Source: Pseudoxanthomonas yeongjuensis (lineage in GTDB: Bacteria > Pseudomonadota > Gammaproteobacteria > Xanthomonadales > Xanthomonadaceae). Taken from it: DNA of 64,000 nucleotides. Positions within the stretch are counted from its first letter, which is position 1. Each line of letters begins with the position of its first letter. A program made the position numbers and the translations under genes. The stretch is taken from contig NZ_PDWT01000001.1 in the NCBI RefSeq assembly GCF_010093345.1, positions 620,001-684,000 on the forward strand, read 5' to 3'. Below are positions 40,199 through 49,767 of this stretch, in pieces. Below the pieces are notes generated by a model. It did no database searches and had not been told where the DNA came from. It saw nothing but the letters and a program-made list of their open reading frames with translations.

Positions 40199-41749
40199 AT
40201 GTATCTGAATAGGAAGTTGTTGGTGCTGGCGATGGCCACGCTGATTGGCGGTGACGCGATGGCCGAAGGCAGGGCGGATAGCCCGATCGTCGGTCGCGCC
40301 CTAGGCCTTGTCCGCAACCATCCGGGTGTCGCCCGGATGTCGGCGGCTGACGGATTCCTGGTCCGGGACGCGATCGTGGACGCCGACGGAACCGAACACG
40401 TCCGCTTCGATCGCACTTACAACGGGCTGCCGGTGATCGGCGGCGATCTGGTCGTCCATTCAAAGAACGGCCAGTTCAAGTCCGCTTCCATTACCCAGCA
40501 AACCGGCCTGAACCTTTCTACCCGACCTGCGATCAAGGCGGATGAGGCAGTCATCTCCGCCGGTGCGGAGTTCGGCTCCGACTTCGCCGGTTCGCCGGAT
40601 GCGTCGCTGGCGGTCTATGCGCGGGGACGTGGTGCCGCCCGGCTTGCGTGGCGGGTGCGCCTGTACAACCAGAGCGCGGACATGACCTACATCGTGGATG
40701 CCCTGAACGGGAAGATTCTCGAACGTTGGAGCAACCTGCATACCGCCGCGGCCGCCGGCACCGCACGGACTCTGTATTCGGGAAGCGTGCCACTGGTAAC
40801 CAACTCGGTAACCGGCGGCTACGAACTGCGTGACCCCTCGCGCGGCGGGCTCTTCACCATCGATGGCTCCAATAGCCGGACCGCGGGTCAGGTCTACAAG
40901 GACAGCGACAACACCTGGGGCAGCTACGCGACCTCCGATGCCGCAACCGCGGCGGTGGATGCGCAGTACGGTGCATCCGTCACCTGGGACTACTACAAGA
41001 CCATCCACGGCCGCAACGGCATCGCCAACAATGACAAGGGGAGCTACAGCCGCGTGCACTACGGCCGCCGCTACGGTAACGCCTATTGGTCCGATGCCTG
41101 CTTCTGCATGACCTATGGCGATGGCGACGGCGTCGCCATCGGTCCGCTGGTCTCGCTCGACATCACCGGACACGAGATGAGCCATGGCGTCAACTCGCAT
41201 ACCGCGAATCTCATCTACTCCGGGGAGTCGGGCGGTCTGAACGAGGCGAACTCGGACATTCTCGGCACCATGGTCGAGTTCCATGCCAACAATCCGCAGG
41301 ACACGCCGGACTACATGGTCGGCGAGGAGACCATCCTCGCGAACGTCGCCGGCAGCCCGAACCAGCAGGCCCTGCGCTTCATGTTCAATCCGTCGGCCGA
41401 CGGCCGCTCGCCGAACTGTTATGCCGGCAACCTCGGCAGCCTCGATGTCCACTACTCGTCGGGAATAGGCAACTTCTTTTTCTACCTCCTTGCGGAAGGC
41501 ACGAGCGCTAAGACGTTCAGCGGCGTCAACCATGCGCCGAGAACGTGCAACGGAACGACGTTCGGGGGGATCGGGCGGAACAAGGCGGCGAAGATCTGGT
41601 ACCGGGCCCTGAGCGTTTACTTCACTTCCAGCACCGGTTATGCCGGCGCACGCGCCGCCACCATCCAGGCCGCGAAGGATATCTACGGCGCCACTTCGGC
41701 GGAGGTCACCGCCGTCGCGCGGGCGTGGTCCGCAGTCAAGGTCAATTGA
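40199..41749 (+). CDS. Secreted M4 (thermolysin-family) metalloprotease
   Basis: Precursor of 516 residues. A signal peptide (cleavage near A-M-A, residue 22) and an FTP/PepSY propeptide (about 30-185) precede the catalytic domain. Zinc ligands are H325 and H329 in H-E-M-S-H, with catalytic E326, and E349 in G-G-L-N-E-A-N-S-D; the C-terminal active-site His is H418. The propeptide should act as folding chaperone and be removed by self-cleavage. There is no C-terminal PPC extension. Secretion is probably by the type II pathway, as for lytic proteases of this bacterial group. Confidence 0.95.
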   Translation: MYLNRKLLVLAMATLIGGDAMAEGRADSPIVGRALGLVRNHPGVARMSAADGFLVRDAIVDADGTEHVRFDRTYNGLPVIGGDLVVHSKNGQFKSASITQQTGLNLSTRPAIKADEAVISAGAEFGSDFAGSPDASLAVYARGRGAARLAWRVRLYNQSADMTYIVDALNGKILERWSNLHTAAAAGTARTLYSGSVPLVTNSVTGGYELRDPSRGGLFTIDGSNSRTAGQVYKDSDNTWGSYATSDAATAAVDAQYGASVTWDYYKTIHGRNGIANNDKGSYSRVHYGRRYGNAYWSDACFCMTYGDGDGVAIGPLVSLDITGHEMSHGVNSHTANLIYSGESGGLNEANSDILGTMVEFHANNPQDTPDYMVGEETILANVAGSPNQQALRFMFNPSADGRSPNCYAGNLGSLDVHYSSGIGNFFFYLLAEGTSAKTFSGVNHAPRTCNGTTFGGIGRNKAAKIWYRALSVYFTSSTGYAGARAATIQAAKDIYGATSAEVTAVARAWSAVKVN

Positions 41750-41828
41750 GCCGGATTGAACGAACAGAATCCGGCTGCCGCTCTCGCCGGCAGCCGGGCT
41801 TCCAACAACGGATTCCCCAGGGGTAGAG

Positions 41829-44800
41829 ATGACCGGTTTTGCGCAGCACAACGGCGCGCCCACGCGGCGTGCCAACACAATCCCCGCGGTAGCTCCAATC
41901 GCTCGAGCGGTTCGTGCCGCGCTGGCCGTTTCGGCAACGATGCTGGCATTTTCGGCGCCCGTGATGGCGCATGCCGATGGCGCATGCGGTCCGACCGCAA
42001 GCCAACAGGCGTATGCATGCGATGACGCCACCATCCACATCGAAGTCGGTGCGACCGCCCCATACGATCTGACCCGGTTAGCGGACGGGGAGCGGCCGGT
42101 CAGCGTGAATTCCCCTGTCGGGGGAAAAGATGGCCTTGTCGCATTGGCCGATGACCCTAGCGGCGATGAGTCGGTTCGGTCGATGACGACAAGCGCACCA
42201 GCCGTCGACTGGCTCGTGGACGACATTACCGCAGTCGGTGGCGACAACCCGGAACCGCATGCATTCACCTCGCCCGCGCAGGCAGGTACTTTCGCGTCCG
42301 TCGACAGCACCGTCCATGCCTATGGTTCGGATGTCGCGATCAACTACGGCATCACCGAATCCACCGAGTCCTTCACGTATCTGACCAATTACGATTCCGT
42401 CAGCGCGTCCGCGGATGCCGAGGACGGCGATGCTTTCGTCATCGGCGCGCTTGCCCAAGGCTGGGATGCGGCGACGCTGCACAACTACGCCGATATCGCC
42501 GCGCGCGCCAGCAGCGACACCGCCGACGCCCAGGCGTACGCGGCGGTGGCAGATGGTGCCCACAACAACGGCATCGGGATCCTGATCAACGGCGGCGACC
42601 TGGTCGCCGAAGCGACGGCCGCGGGTGCTGATGGGCTGGCATACGCCACGGGCGCTTATGCCATCGGCAATGTCGCAAGCGTCTTCAACGACCTCAACAG
42701 TACCGCCACCGCCATCGCCGGCGAGGGCGGCGGCGCAACGGCACGCGGTGCGCGCGCTTACGGGTCGTACACGGCGGTCTATAGCTACGGCGATCTCACC
42801 GCCATCGCCAGCGCCGATGGTGGCACGGCCGACGCGCGCGGCGCGGATTCGGCCGGCTATTACGGCTCCACTGTCTACAACGCCGGCAATATCCATTCCA
42901 GCGCCACCGGTGCCGACCTGTCCACGTCGATCGGCGCTTATTCGGTCGGCGCCGGCTTCAGCGCCTACACGACCAACACCGGCAGCATCCTCGCCGAAGC
43001 GCAAGGCGAGGGCGCCAAAGCGTATGGCGTGGTCAATGCTTCCCTTTACCTGGGCGATGCCATCACCATCAACCAGGGCGACATTTCAGCCGTTGCCGTG
43101 GGCGGACAGGCCGCTTACGGGGAGGCGGAAGCCTACGCGTTCGGCGTCTACAACCTGGCGACGATCTATGCATCGTCGATCGACAACAGCGGGACGATCG
43201 CGGCCACGGCACTGGCGCAGGCCGACATGAGTGGTACCGACGGGTTCCTCCAAGCCAAGAGCATTGGCGCGATTGCGGTTAACTCCCTGGGCTATTGGGA
43301 TGCCGACATCGTCAATTCCGGGGAAATCGGCGCCATCTCCAAGACCAGCCAGGGTTATGCATCGGCCTGGGGTGCGGTCGTGCAGTCGAGCGGTGCGTAT
43401 GGTGGGGCGGTTTCGCTCGACAACACTGGTTCGATCTGGGGTTACGCGCAAGCCGACCTCGGCGTCGCGAATGCCATAGCCGCCTATGCCGTCAACCAGA
43501 TGGGCGCCGTGGACGTGGCGAATTACGGCGATATCGAGGCTGTCGCACATACCGTTCGCGGAGACATGGATCGGTATGTCACCTCGTATGCCTACGCGAC
43601 CGGTGTCAAGGCGGCGGGACTGTACGGTTTCGACGGCACCCACGTCGACAACCACGGCAGCATCGTGGCCCATGCCTCCGCCGAAGCCGGCATTGCCGGG
43701 TCGATAGGCATCGGGGCCTCGGGCGTATACACCTCGATCGCCAATGCGGCGGATGCCAGCGTGGTCTCCATCGGCGAAGCCGAACTTTACGGGGGCGGGT
43801 TCGCAACCGGCATCGAGGCGACCGGCATATATGGCATCGATGTCGTCAACGACGGCCAGATCACCGCTTATGGCCATGCCCACGGTTATGCGTACGGCAC
43901 CCATACGTTCTACAGCAACACCAAGGCCTCGGGCATCTATGCAGGGGCCGGTTTCCAGGGCGACGCCTCGATCGTCAACAATGGCGACATCGCGGCCATC
44001 GCCGTCTCCGAGGATGCGGTGAACCACTTCTCCGGCGGCGCGGGCGCGACGGGCGTCCAGGTCTACGCGAAGTACGATGGCTTGGTGGTCAATTCGGGCG
44101 ACATTACCGCCTCGGCGACCGCCAACCTGGGGATTACCGGCGCTTACGGCGCCATGGTGACGGGTAAATACTCCGGCAACCTGATCAACGAGGCTGGCGC
44201 GACCATCACCGCACAAGCCACGGTAGGCAGCCTGTACAGCGATGCATATGCCGGTCGCGCAGTGACCTTCGGCGTGCACACGTTCAGGACCGATCATGGC
44301 GGTATCTACAATGCCGGCACGGTTATTTCGCACGCCACAGTCACTGCCGACGGAGGCGCGAACGCGAGTCGCAGCCTGGCGACCGCATTCGGTGCCTCGA
44401 TCGGCTACAACTCCGTCAGCCTGACTGGCGAGATGGTCAACCTGGGCGACGTCGAAGCCGTTGCCAGCGCCGATTTCGGTTATGCGTCGGCCTATGGAAC
44501 TTTCGTCCAGGCCCAGTACGACTCAAGCACCGACAACACCGGTGCCATCCGTGCCGGCGCCATGGCCGCCAACGGCGATGCCTGGGCGGTCGGCAGCTAC
44601 GGGTTCTCGATGCACCAGACGGTGACCTACAACTGCGATGCCTATGGCTGCGACTGGGCGAACCCGGTGAAGGTTACGGATGGCGGCAAAACTGCGATCG
44701 ACAACAGCGGCAGCATCGTCGCCACGGCGAGCGCCGACGGTGGCGTCGGCCGCAGCTACGGCGCGGTGGCGCTTGGCGCACTCACGGCCGGCATCACCAA

Positions 44801-46751
44801 TGCCGGACACATCACCGCTGTCGCAGAGGCCGATGACGCAATCGCGGTTGGCGCCCTCGCCAACAGCTTCTACGGCAACGCGAGGGTGGTGAACGGCGGC
44901 GACATCGCCGCCGCCGCGACCGGCACCACTGCCAACGCAACCGGTGCGAACGTCCTTGGCGAAGAAGGCGTGCAGGTCGACAACGCCGGCCGGATCCTTG
45001 CCGCCGCTTACGGCAGCGATGCCACGGCCATCGCCGTCTCGATGGATTCCCAAGGCAACAATGTGCTGACCAACACCGGCACCATCGGCGCGTTCGGCGA
45101 CGGGACGCGGATCGCCATCTCGTCGGGCGCGGACGCGACGGCCAGCATCGACAACCGCGGTGATCTGACCGGTGCGGTCGTCACTGGCGGATTCGGCGAC
45201 AGCCTGACCAATGCCACGGGTGCGACCTGGCTCACGATGGGCTACTCCGAGTTCGGGGGAGGCGACGACCATATCGTGAACAACGGCCTGGTGATCATGG
45301 AAAACGCCGTGATCGAACTGGGTGCGGCCGACAGCGGCAACTCGTTCTTCAACGTCGGCACGCTGCGAATATCGGGTGGCGGCAACGCGATCGGGTCGGC
45401 GACGCTGGTCAACGACGGCATCATCAGTTTCTTGGATGGCGATACCGACGACGCTCTGGTCCTGACCGGCGCTCTCGAAGGCCAAGGCACGATCAATCTG
45501 GACGTGAACGCGGCCGACCTGAGCAGCGATATCTTCCGCACCGGTCAGGCGGGCACCGGACAGGCGCAAACGCAGGCAGTCACCGCCTTTGCGTCCATGC
45601 CGCTCGCCGCGGCTTCGGTGCAGCAAATGCAGACGCTCAATGTCGGCCTGATCGGCTTGCCTGGCACGGCCAGCAGCGACATCACGCTGGCACATGTCCC
45701 CACTGCCCAGGCCGATGGCTTCTCGCTGGGTCAGGTCCAGTACGCGCGGACCGGCTTCGTTTCTCTCGACTTCGGACTCAAGGCTTCCGCGGATCCATCG
45801 AACGCGGCCGAGACCATCCTTGCCCTGAGCATGGACGTGACCGGTCTGAACGACGCGGGCTCGGCGGCCGCCGCCATCGCGCCTGGCGTGCAAAGCATGA
45901 TCAACGCGCAGGTCGGCGCTTATCGCCCGCGCGTCGTAGCGTCCCCGGACGACGCTGGTCCTTCGCCCTGGCTGCGCATGTTCAGCAGCAGCGGCGACGT
46001 CGAACTGCAGCACGACGCCAATTACGGGGATGGCGGCAGCTTCGGTTTCCACCAGTCGAACCGTGGCTGGGAACTGGGCCTGGACGTCAGGCCATCCGAC
46101 ACAGTTTCCCTGGGCGTGCTGATAGGAAAATCCGAAGCCGATCAAAGCCTGGGCGGCGCCGGCAGGGATGATCTGGATGGACGCACGTTCGGTCTGTACG
46201 GCACGTGGCTTGACCATGGCGGCACGTATGCCGATGTCTCCCATCGCTGGATCGGGATCGATGCGCACCTGCGCTCGTCCTCGGCCGAATACCGGACGGA
46301 AACCTCGGCACAGGCCACCAACGTCGAGGTTGGGCATATCTTCGCCACGGCAGGCGGGCTTCGCATCGTGCCGCAGCTGCAGTACACACGCACCCGCATC
46401 GACGATATGACCGCGCTTCGCGGAGGCGGCACGGCCTTCGCGAGCGAGGGCGGCACGTCATCGCGGGGCCGTCTGGGCGTAACCTTCGAGAAAACGTTCC
46501 AGGCGCGCGGATTCGCGTGGAGTCCCTATGGCACAGCCAGCGCCGTGCGCGAGTTCGACGGGGAGTTCAGCCATGCGATCGGCGACGGCCTGCAGGGCGC
46601 CGTAGGCACCAAGGGCAACAGCGCGATGGTCGAGTTGGGCCTGACGGCACAGCGGAACGGCTTGTCGATCAGCGGTGGTCTCGACTGGACCGATGGCGGT
46701 TCGCTGCAGAGCGTCCACGGTGGCCAACTGACCGTTCGCTACGGTTGGTAA
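41829..46751 (+). CDS. Autotransporter (type Va), 1640 residues
   Basis: Outer-membrane autotransporter. The N-terminal signal region (about 1-50, ending V-M-A-H-A-D) is long and includes an Arg-containing pre-sequence. A passenger of about 1300 residues follows, with repeated units of the type [IV]-x-N-x-G-x-I-x-A-x-A, as expected for a beta-helix. The C-terminal beta-barrel starts near residue 1377 (S-P-W-L-R-M-F) and ends in R-Y-G-W, with the aromatic end needed for BAM assembly. No protease or lipase motif is seen, so adhesion is the best guess. Two cysteines occur close together at about 938 and 943. Three coupled genes follow 67 bp downstream. Confidence 0.9.
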   Translation: MTGFAQHNGAPTRRANTIPAVAPIARAVRAALAVSATMLAFSAPVMAHADGACGPTASQQAYACDDATIHIEVGATAPYDLTRLADGERPVSVNSPVGGKDGLVALADDPSGDESVRSMTTSAPAVDWLVDDITAVGGDNPEPHAFTSPAQAGTFASVDSTVHAYGSDVAINYGITESTESFTYLTNYDSVSASADAEDGDAFVIGALAQGWDAATLHNYADIAARASSDTADAQAYAAVADGAHNNGIGILINGGDLVAEATAAGADGLAYATGAYAIGNVASVFNDLNSTATAIAGEGGGATARGARAYGSYTAVYSYGDLTAIASADGGTADARGADSAGYYGSTVYNAGNIHSSATGADLSTSIGAYSVGAGFSAYTTNTGSILAEAQGEGAKAYGVVNASLYLGDAITINQGDISAVAVGGQAAYGEAEAYAFGVYNLATIYASSIDNSGTIAATALAQADMSGTDGFLQAKSIGAIAVNSLGYWDADIVNSGEIGAISKTSQGYASAWGAVVQSSGAYGGAVSLDNTGSIWGYAQADLGVANAIAAYAVNQMGAVDVANYGDIEAVAHTVRGDMDRYVTSYAYATGVKAAGLYGFDGTHVDNHGSIVAHASAEAGIAGSIGIGASGVYTSIANAADASVVSIGEAELYGGGFATGIEATGIYGIDVVNDGQITAYGHAHGYAYGTHTFYSNTKASGIYAGAGFQGDASIVNNGDIAAIAVSEDAVNHFSGGAGATGVQVYAKYDGLVVNSGDITASATANLGITGAYGAMVTGKYSGNLINEAGATITAQATVGSLYSDAYAGRAVTFGVHTFRTDHGGIYNAGTVISHATVTADGGANASRSLATAFGASIGYNSVSLTGEMVNLGDVEAVASADFGYASAYGTFVQAQYDSSTDNTGAIRAGAMAANGDAWAVGSYGFSMHQTVTYNCDAYGCDWANPVKVTDGGKTAIDNSGSIVATASADGGVGRSYGAVALGALTAGITNAGHITAVAEADDAIAVGALANSFYGNARVVNGGDIAAAATGTTANATGANVLGEEGVQVDNAGRILAAAYGSDATAIAVSMDSQGNNVLTNTGTIGAFGDGTRIAISSGADATASIDNRGDLTGAVVTGGFGDSLTNATGATWLTMGYSEFGGGDDHIVNNGLVIMENAVIELGAADSGNSFFNVGTLRISGGGNAIGSATLVNDGIISFLDGDTDDALVLTGALEGQGTINLDVNAADLSSDIFRTGQAGTGQAQTQAVTAFASMPLAAASVQQMQTLNVGLIGLPGTASSDITLAHVPTAQADGFSLGQVQYARTGFVSLDFGLKASADPSNAAETILALSMDVTGLNDAGSAAAAIAPGVQSMINAQVGAYRPRVVASPDDAGPSPWLRMFSSSGDVELQHDANYGDGGSFGFHQSNRGWELGLDVRPSDTVSLGVLIGKSEADQSLGGAGRDDLDGRTFGLYGTWLDHGGTYADVSHRWIGIDAHLRSSSAEYRTETSAQATNVEVGHIFATAGGLRIVPQLQYTRTRIDDMTALRGGGTAFASEGGTSSRGRLGVTFEKTFQARGFAWSPYGTASAVREFDGEFSHAIGDGLQGAVGTKGNSAMVELGLTAQRNGLSISGGLDWTDGGSLQSVHGGQLTVRYGW

Positions 46752-46779
46752 GGACGCCGCGATAGGGTAGTGATATCGT

Positions 46780-46798
46780 CCCGCCGGTCGCCGGCGGG
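46780..46798 (+). other. Intergenic hairpin after the autotransporter
   Basis: Perfect 8-bp GC stem (46780-46787 with 46791-46798) around a TCG loop, 21 bases before the next start codon and without a T-run. It may damp transcription or translation into the following three-gene unit rather than end it. Confidence 0.55.
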
Positions 46799-46818
46799 AG
46801 TCGAGGAGCAAGCAGCAA

Positions 46819-48018
46819 GTGGCAAGAAAGAAGAACCCGGAAGGGGACGGCGGACAGGCCGGCGAACAGGATAAGGCTGGTCCGCCGCCCGCCGCCGATG
46901 AGGCTCGGCCGATGCCCGCGGTCCAGAGCGTTACCGCCGCGCCGCCGCAGGACCTGATGAAGTTGAAGGTGGAGAAAAGCTGCTCGCGCGGGTTGGCGGG
47001 CTGGCTGGCGGCGAACAGGCTCTCGCTGGCCGTTTCCTCTTACCAGACCGGCCGGCTGTATCTGGTGGGCAGCGACCGGCAGGGTAGGGTGTCGTTCTTC
47101 GAACGCATTTTCGAGCGCGCCATGGGCGTGGTGGGCAATGCCCAGCGCATCTACCTTGGCGGGCTGTACCAGTTGTGGCGCTTCGAAAACGTCCTGCGTG
47201 CGAACGAAGTGATCCACCAGCAGTTCGACAAGTGTTACGTACCGCGCAATGCACAGACCATCGGGGACCTCGACATCCACGAGCTGGGCATCCGCAAGAA
47301 CGGCAAGGTGGTGTTCGTCAACACCAAGTATTCGTGCCTGGCGGAACTGGACCAGACTCACAGTTTCAAGGCAGTCTGGAAACCCGATTTCATCAGCAGG
47401 CTGGCGCCGGAAGACCGCTGCCATCTCAACGGCCTGGCGATGGTCGACGGCGAGCCGCGCTACGTGACGGCGGTGTGTCGCAGCGACAGCGTGGACGGCT
47501 GGCGCGACCGGCGCCACGACGGCGGCATCGTGATCGACGTCGCCAGCAACGAGATCGTCTGCGAAGGCCTGTCGATGCCGCACTCGCCCCGGTGGGCGAA
47601 CGGGAAGTTGTGGGTGCTCAACGCGGGCACGGGCCACTTGGGGTGGGTGGATTTCGAAAACAGGAAATTCGTGCCGTTCGTCTTCTGCCCCGGGTTCCTG
47701 CGCGGCCTGTCAATCATCGGCAACGTCGCTGCGATCGGTCTGTCGAAACCGCGCAACCAGCGCTTCGAAGGGCTGCAGTTGGACGAGGAGTTGCGCAAGC
47801 GGGACGCCGACCCCTGGTGCGGCGTGCAGATCGTATCGCTGACCAACGGGGACGTGATGAACTGGATACGGTTCGAAGGCGACATCACGGAGGTCTTCGA
47901 TCTTTGCTTCCTTCCGAATGTGAAGAATCCCATGGTGGTCGGGCTGCGCACGCCCGAGATCCGCGAACTCATCACTTTCGAAGCGGAAGCGGGGAACAGC
48001 GAGGTTCAATTCAGATGA
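46819..48018 (+). CDS. TIGR03032 family protein
   Basis: Protein of 399 residues with a disordered charged N-terminus (about 1-45), then a domain I assign to TIGR03032: repeated beta-blade-like units with Y-L-G-G-L-Y-Q-L-W-R-F, L-D-I-H-E-L-G and F-V-N-T-K-Y-S-C-L, and the conserved P-H-S-P-R-W near 255 and C-P-G-F-L-R-G near 292. No signal peptide. The start is a GTG with GAGGAG upstream. The family has no known activity but often sits near surface or glycan genes. Here it follows an autotransporter and overlaps the EF-hand gene (ATGA). Confidence 0.82.
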   Translation: MARKKNPEGDGGQAGEQDKAGPPPAADEARPMPAVQSVTAAPPQDLMKLKVEKSCSRGLAGWLAANRLSLAVSSYQTGRLYLVGSDRQGRVSFFERIFERAMGVVGNAQRIYLGGLYQLWRFENVLRANEVIHQQFDKCYVPRNAQTIGDLDIHELGIRKNGKVVFVNTKYSCLAELDQTHSFKAVWKPDFISRLAPEDRCHLNGLAMVDGEPRYVTAVCRSDSVDGWRDRRHDGGIVIDVASNEIVCEGLSMPHSPRWANGKLWVLNAGTGHLGWVDFENRKFVPFVFCPGFLRGLSIIGNVAAIGLSKPRNQRFEGLQLDEELRKRDADPWCGVQIVSLTNGDVMNWIRFEGDITEVFDLCFLPNVKNPMVVGLRTPEIRELITFEAEAGNSEVQFR

Positions 48019-48485
48019 ATGTGCGTGCTGTTGCTTTAGCGGCGATTCCATCCATTCCCATGCTCTGCATCGCGTGGACTGCAATGGCGGGACAGGTGGG
48101 CCACTCGGCGCCGGCGATGGACGGAAGCTCGAAGGTCTTCGCTGCCTTGGATGTGGATCATGATGGGGACCTGTCGCCGGAAGAGTTCCGGAAAGGGTAC
48201 TCCGGCTTGCGGCAGGCCATTGCGCTGGAGGTACGTCTGCGCGAACAGTTCCAGGCGATCGACGCGGATCGTAGTGGTGCTCTGGATGCGGCGGAATACG
48301 CCAGCCTGGCCTTGGTGAAGCGGGCGGGGCAGACTGCTCCGGGCCTGCCCGCATTCGACGCCAACAAGGATCAGAAGCTCGAATTCGAAGAATACCTGGC
48401 CGCCGTGCGCGCATTGTTCGTCCAAGGCCGGAAGGTGCGGGAAAACGCGCTCCAACCGGAAAATGAAAGTCGGGAACGTCGCTGA
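48015..48485 (+). CDS. Exported EF-hand calcium-binding protein
   Basis: Protein of 156 residues with a signal peptide or membrane anchor (cleavage near A-M-A, residue 25) and three EF-hand loops: D46-V-D-H-D-G-D, D83-A-D-R-S-G-A and D115-A-N-K-D-Q-K, each ending in Glu at position 12. The third has Gln where Gly is usual at position 6. It should bind calcium in the periplasm or outside. Its start overlaps the stop of the TIGR03032 gene and its stop overlaps the next start (TGATG), so all three are translationally coupled. Confidence 0.86.
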   Translation: MNVRAVALAAIPSIPMLCIAWTAMAGQVGHSAPAMDGSSKVFAALDVDHDGDLSPEEFRKGYSGLRQAIALEVRLREQFQAIDADRSGALDAAEYASLALVKRAGQTAPGLPAFDANKDQKLEFEEYLAAVRALFVQGRKVRENALQPENESRERR

Positions 48486-48997
48486 TGTCCGATTCGCCGT
48501 ACGAATTCGTTCCCGTCTGGAAGGGCGTGACCGAGGCTCTTGCCGCCGAGCTGACGGATTTCTGGGCGCGCAACCGCGCGATCCCGGATGCTGACAGGGC
48601 GGCCGCGCGCGCGCGCCAGGCCGTTTGCATTGCGCGCGGCGCCGATGGCGCGCTGGTCGGCGTCGGGACGGCAGTAATGCGGATACTGCCCAGGCTGCGC
48701 CAGCCGATGTACTACTACAGGCAATTCTTTTCTCCGGACTTTCGAGGACAAAAGCGGACCGGCCCGTTCTTCAATTTCGCGTGCGAAATTCTGCAATCGT
48801 ATAACGCTGCGCTGAAGGAGCCGGAAAGCCTGGGAGTACTGGTGGAACTCGAGAGCGCGATACTCGTATCGCGATACATCCTGGCGCACGAGCCGACTGT
48901 CAATTCGACCTTCATCGGCTACTCGCAGAAGGGGCTGCAATTGCGCGTCACTTATTTCGAAGGGGCGAAACTTCACCCACTCCGAGCCCTGTCCTGA
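48485..48997 (+). CDS. Hypothetical protein, possible GNAT fold
   Basis: Cytoplasmic protein of 170 residues. The order of secondary structure and the segments Y-Y-Y-R-Q-F-F-S-P-D-F-R-G, V-L-V-E-L-E-S and T-F-I-G-Y-S resemble a GNAT acetyltransferase core, although the usual Q-x-x-G-x-G/A acetyl-CoA loop is not obvious (R-G-Q-K-R-T-G-P lies at the right place). Last gene of the coupled unit behind the autotransporter. Modification of the surface protein or of an exported partner is only a guess. Confidence 0.6.
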   Translation: MSDSPYEFVPVWKGVTEALAAELTDFWARNRAIPDADRAAARARQAVCIARGADGALVGVGTAVMRILPRLRQPMYYYRQFFSPDFRGQKRTGPFFNFACEILQSYNAALKEPESLGVLVELESAILVSRYILAHEPTVNSTFIGYSQKGLQLRVTYFEGAKLHPLRALS

Positions 48998-49074
48998 TCT
49001 GTTCTCCGACTGCTGCGGCCTGCGGCAACCGGTCGGTTAAACAGCATCGCATCGAGCTATTAAGAAAGGCACTT

Positions 49075-49434
49075 ATGGCCTCCATGGCCCTGCGCATACG
49101 GCGATGCCGTACGCTTATGAGAATATCCCAAAGTGAATTGGCCCATAGGGTTGGTGTCCATCGCAGTGCGGTGACGCAATGGGAGCGCGATGGCGGCACG
49201 CATCCCTGCATCGACCACCTGGCCGCCATTTCCATTGCGGCCAATGTCCCGTTCGACTGGCTTGCTACGGGGCGCGGCGATCCAACTCGGTGCCCCGAAA
49301 TCGAAGTTCCCGCCATCGCGTTCGACTACGCCGTGAATGAGGCGGAGGCGAAATTGTTGGAAGTGATCCGTCGATTGCCTAAGAGAACGCGAAAAGCAGT
49401 GTGTGACCTGGTGGAGCTGATCGCAGTCGGATAG
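49075..49434 (+). CDS. XRE-family transcription regulator
   Basis: Protein of 119 residues with an N-terminal helix-turn-helix of the Cro/CI type (about 5-60): I-S-Q-S-E-L-A-H-R-V-G-V-H-R-S-A-V-T-Q-W with the following W-E-R-D. The C-terminal half is helical, perhaps for dimerisation. AAAGG lies five bases before the ATG at 49075. It lies between the two autotransporter gene sets, 333 bp from the end of the convergent giant gene. Its target cannot be read from the sequence. Confidence 0.85.
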   Translation: MASMALRIRRCRTLMRISQSELAHRVGVHRSAVTQWERDGGTHPCIDHLAAISIAANVPFDWLATGRGDPTRCPEIEVPAIAFDYAVNEAEAKLLEVIRRLPKRTRKAVCDLVELIAVG

Positions 49435-49767
49435 CCGGAACAGCGCGGCTTTAATCGAACAGCCTTGCCCCAATTGGACTCACTGACTGCTCGAATTGCC
49501 GACTTGGAGGCACATCAGCGGCGCTCAAGCCCAGTAACACACGGCCCAGACGTCACGTCTTTAACACGCCCCGAGCTAGTAAACCTGTGACATCGTCGAG
49601 CTAGGGGGTATTAGCCATAGCTTTACCGAGCCCGGTTGGGGTTCAGGACGTTTCTGACCCTCATACTGCATCTTCTTAATTTCGCATAATGTATATTATG
49701 TAAAATATACTCGGTGGAGGCGACTGGGCTGGACCTGGACTTCGACGCCGCCTTCCCAGCGCCGGTT
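49435..49767. other. Intergenic region with AT-rich nested palindromes
   Basis: No gene. An unusually AT-rich stretch (49676-49710) contains CATAAT-N4-ATTATG (49685-49700) and, overlapping it, GTATAT-N8-ATATAC (49691-49710). It lies 58 bp past the stop of the giant autotransporter. On the minus strand it could end transcription; as duplex it could be a regulator site. No standard GC-stem terminator is visible. Confidence 0.5.
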
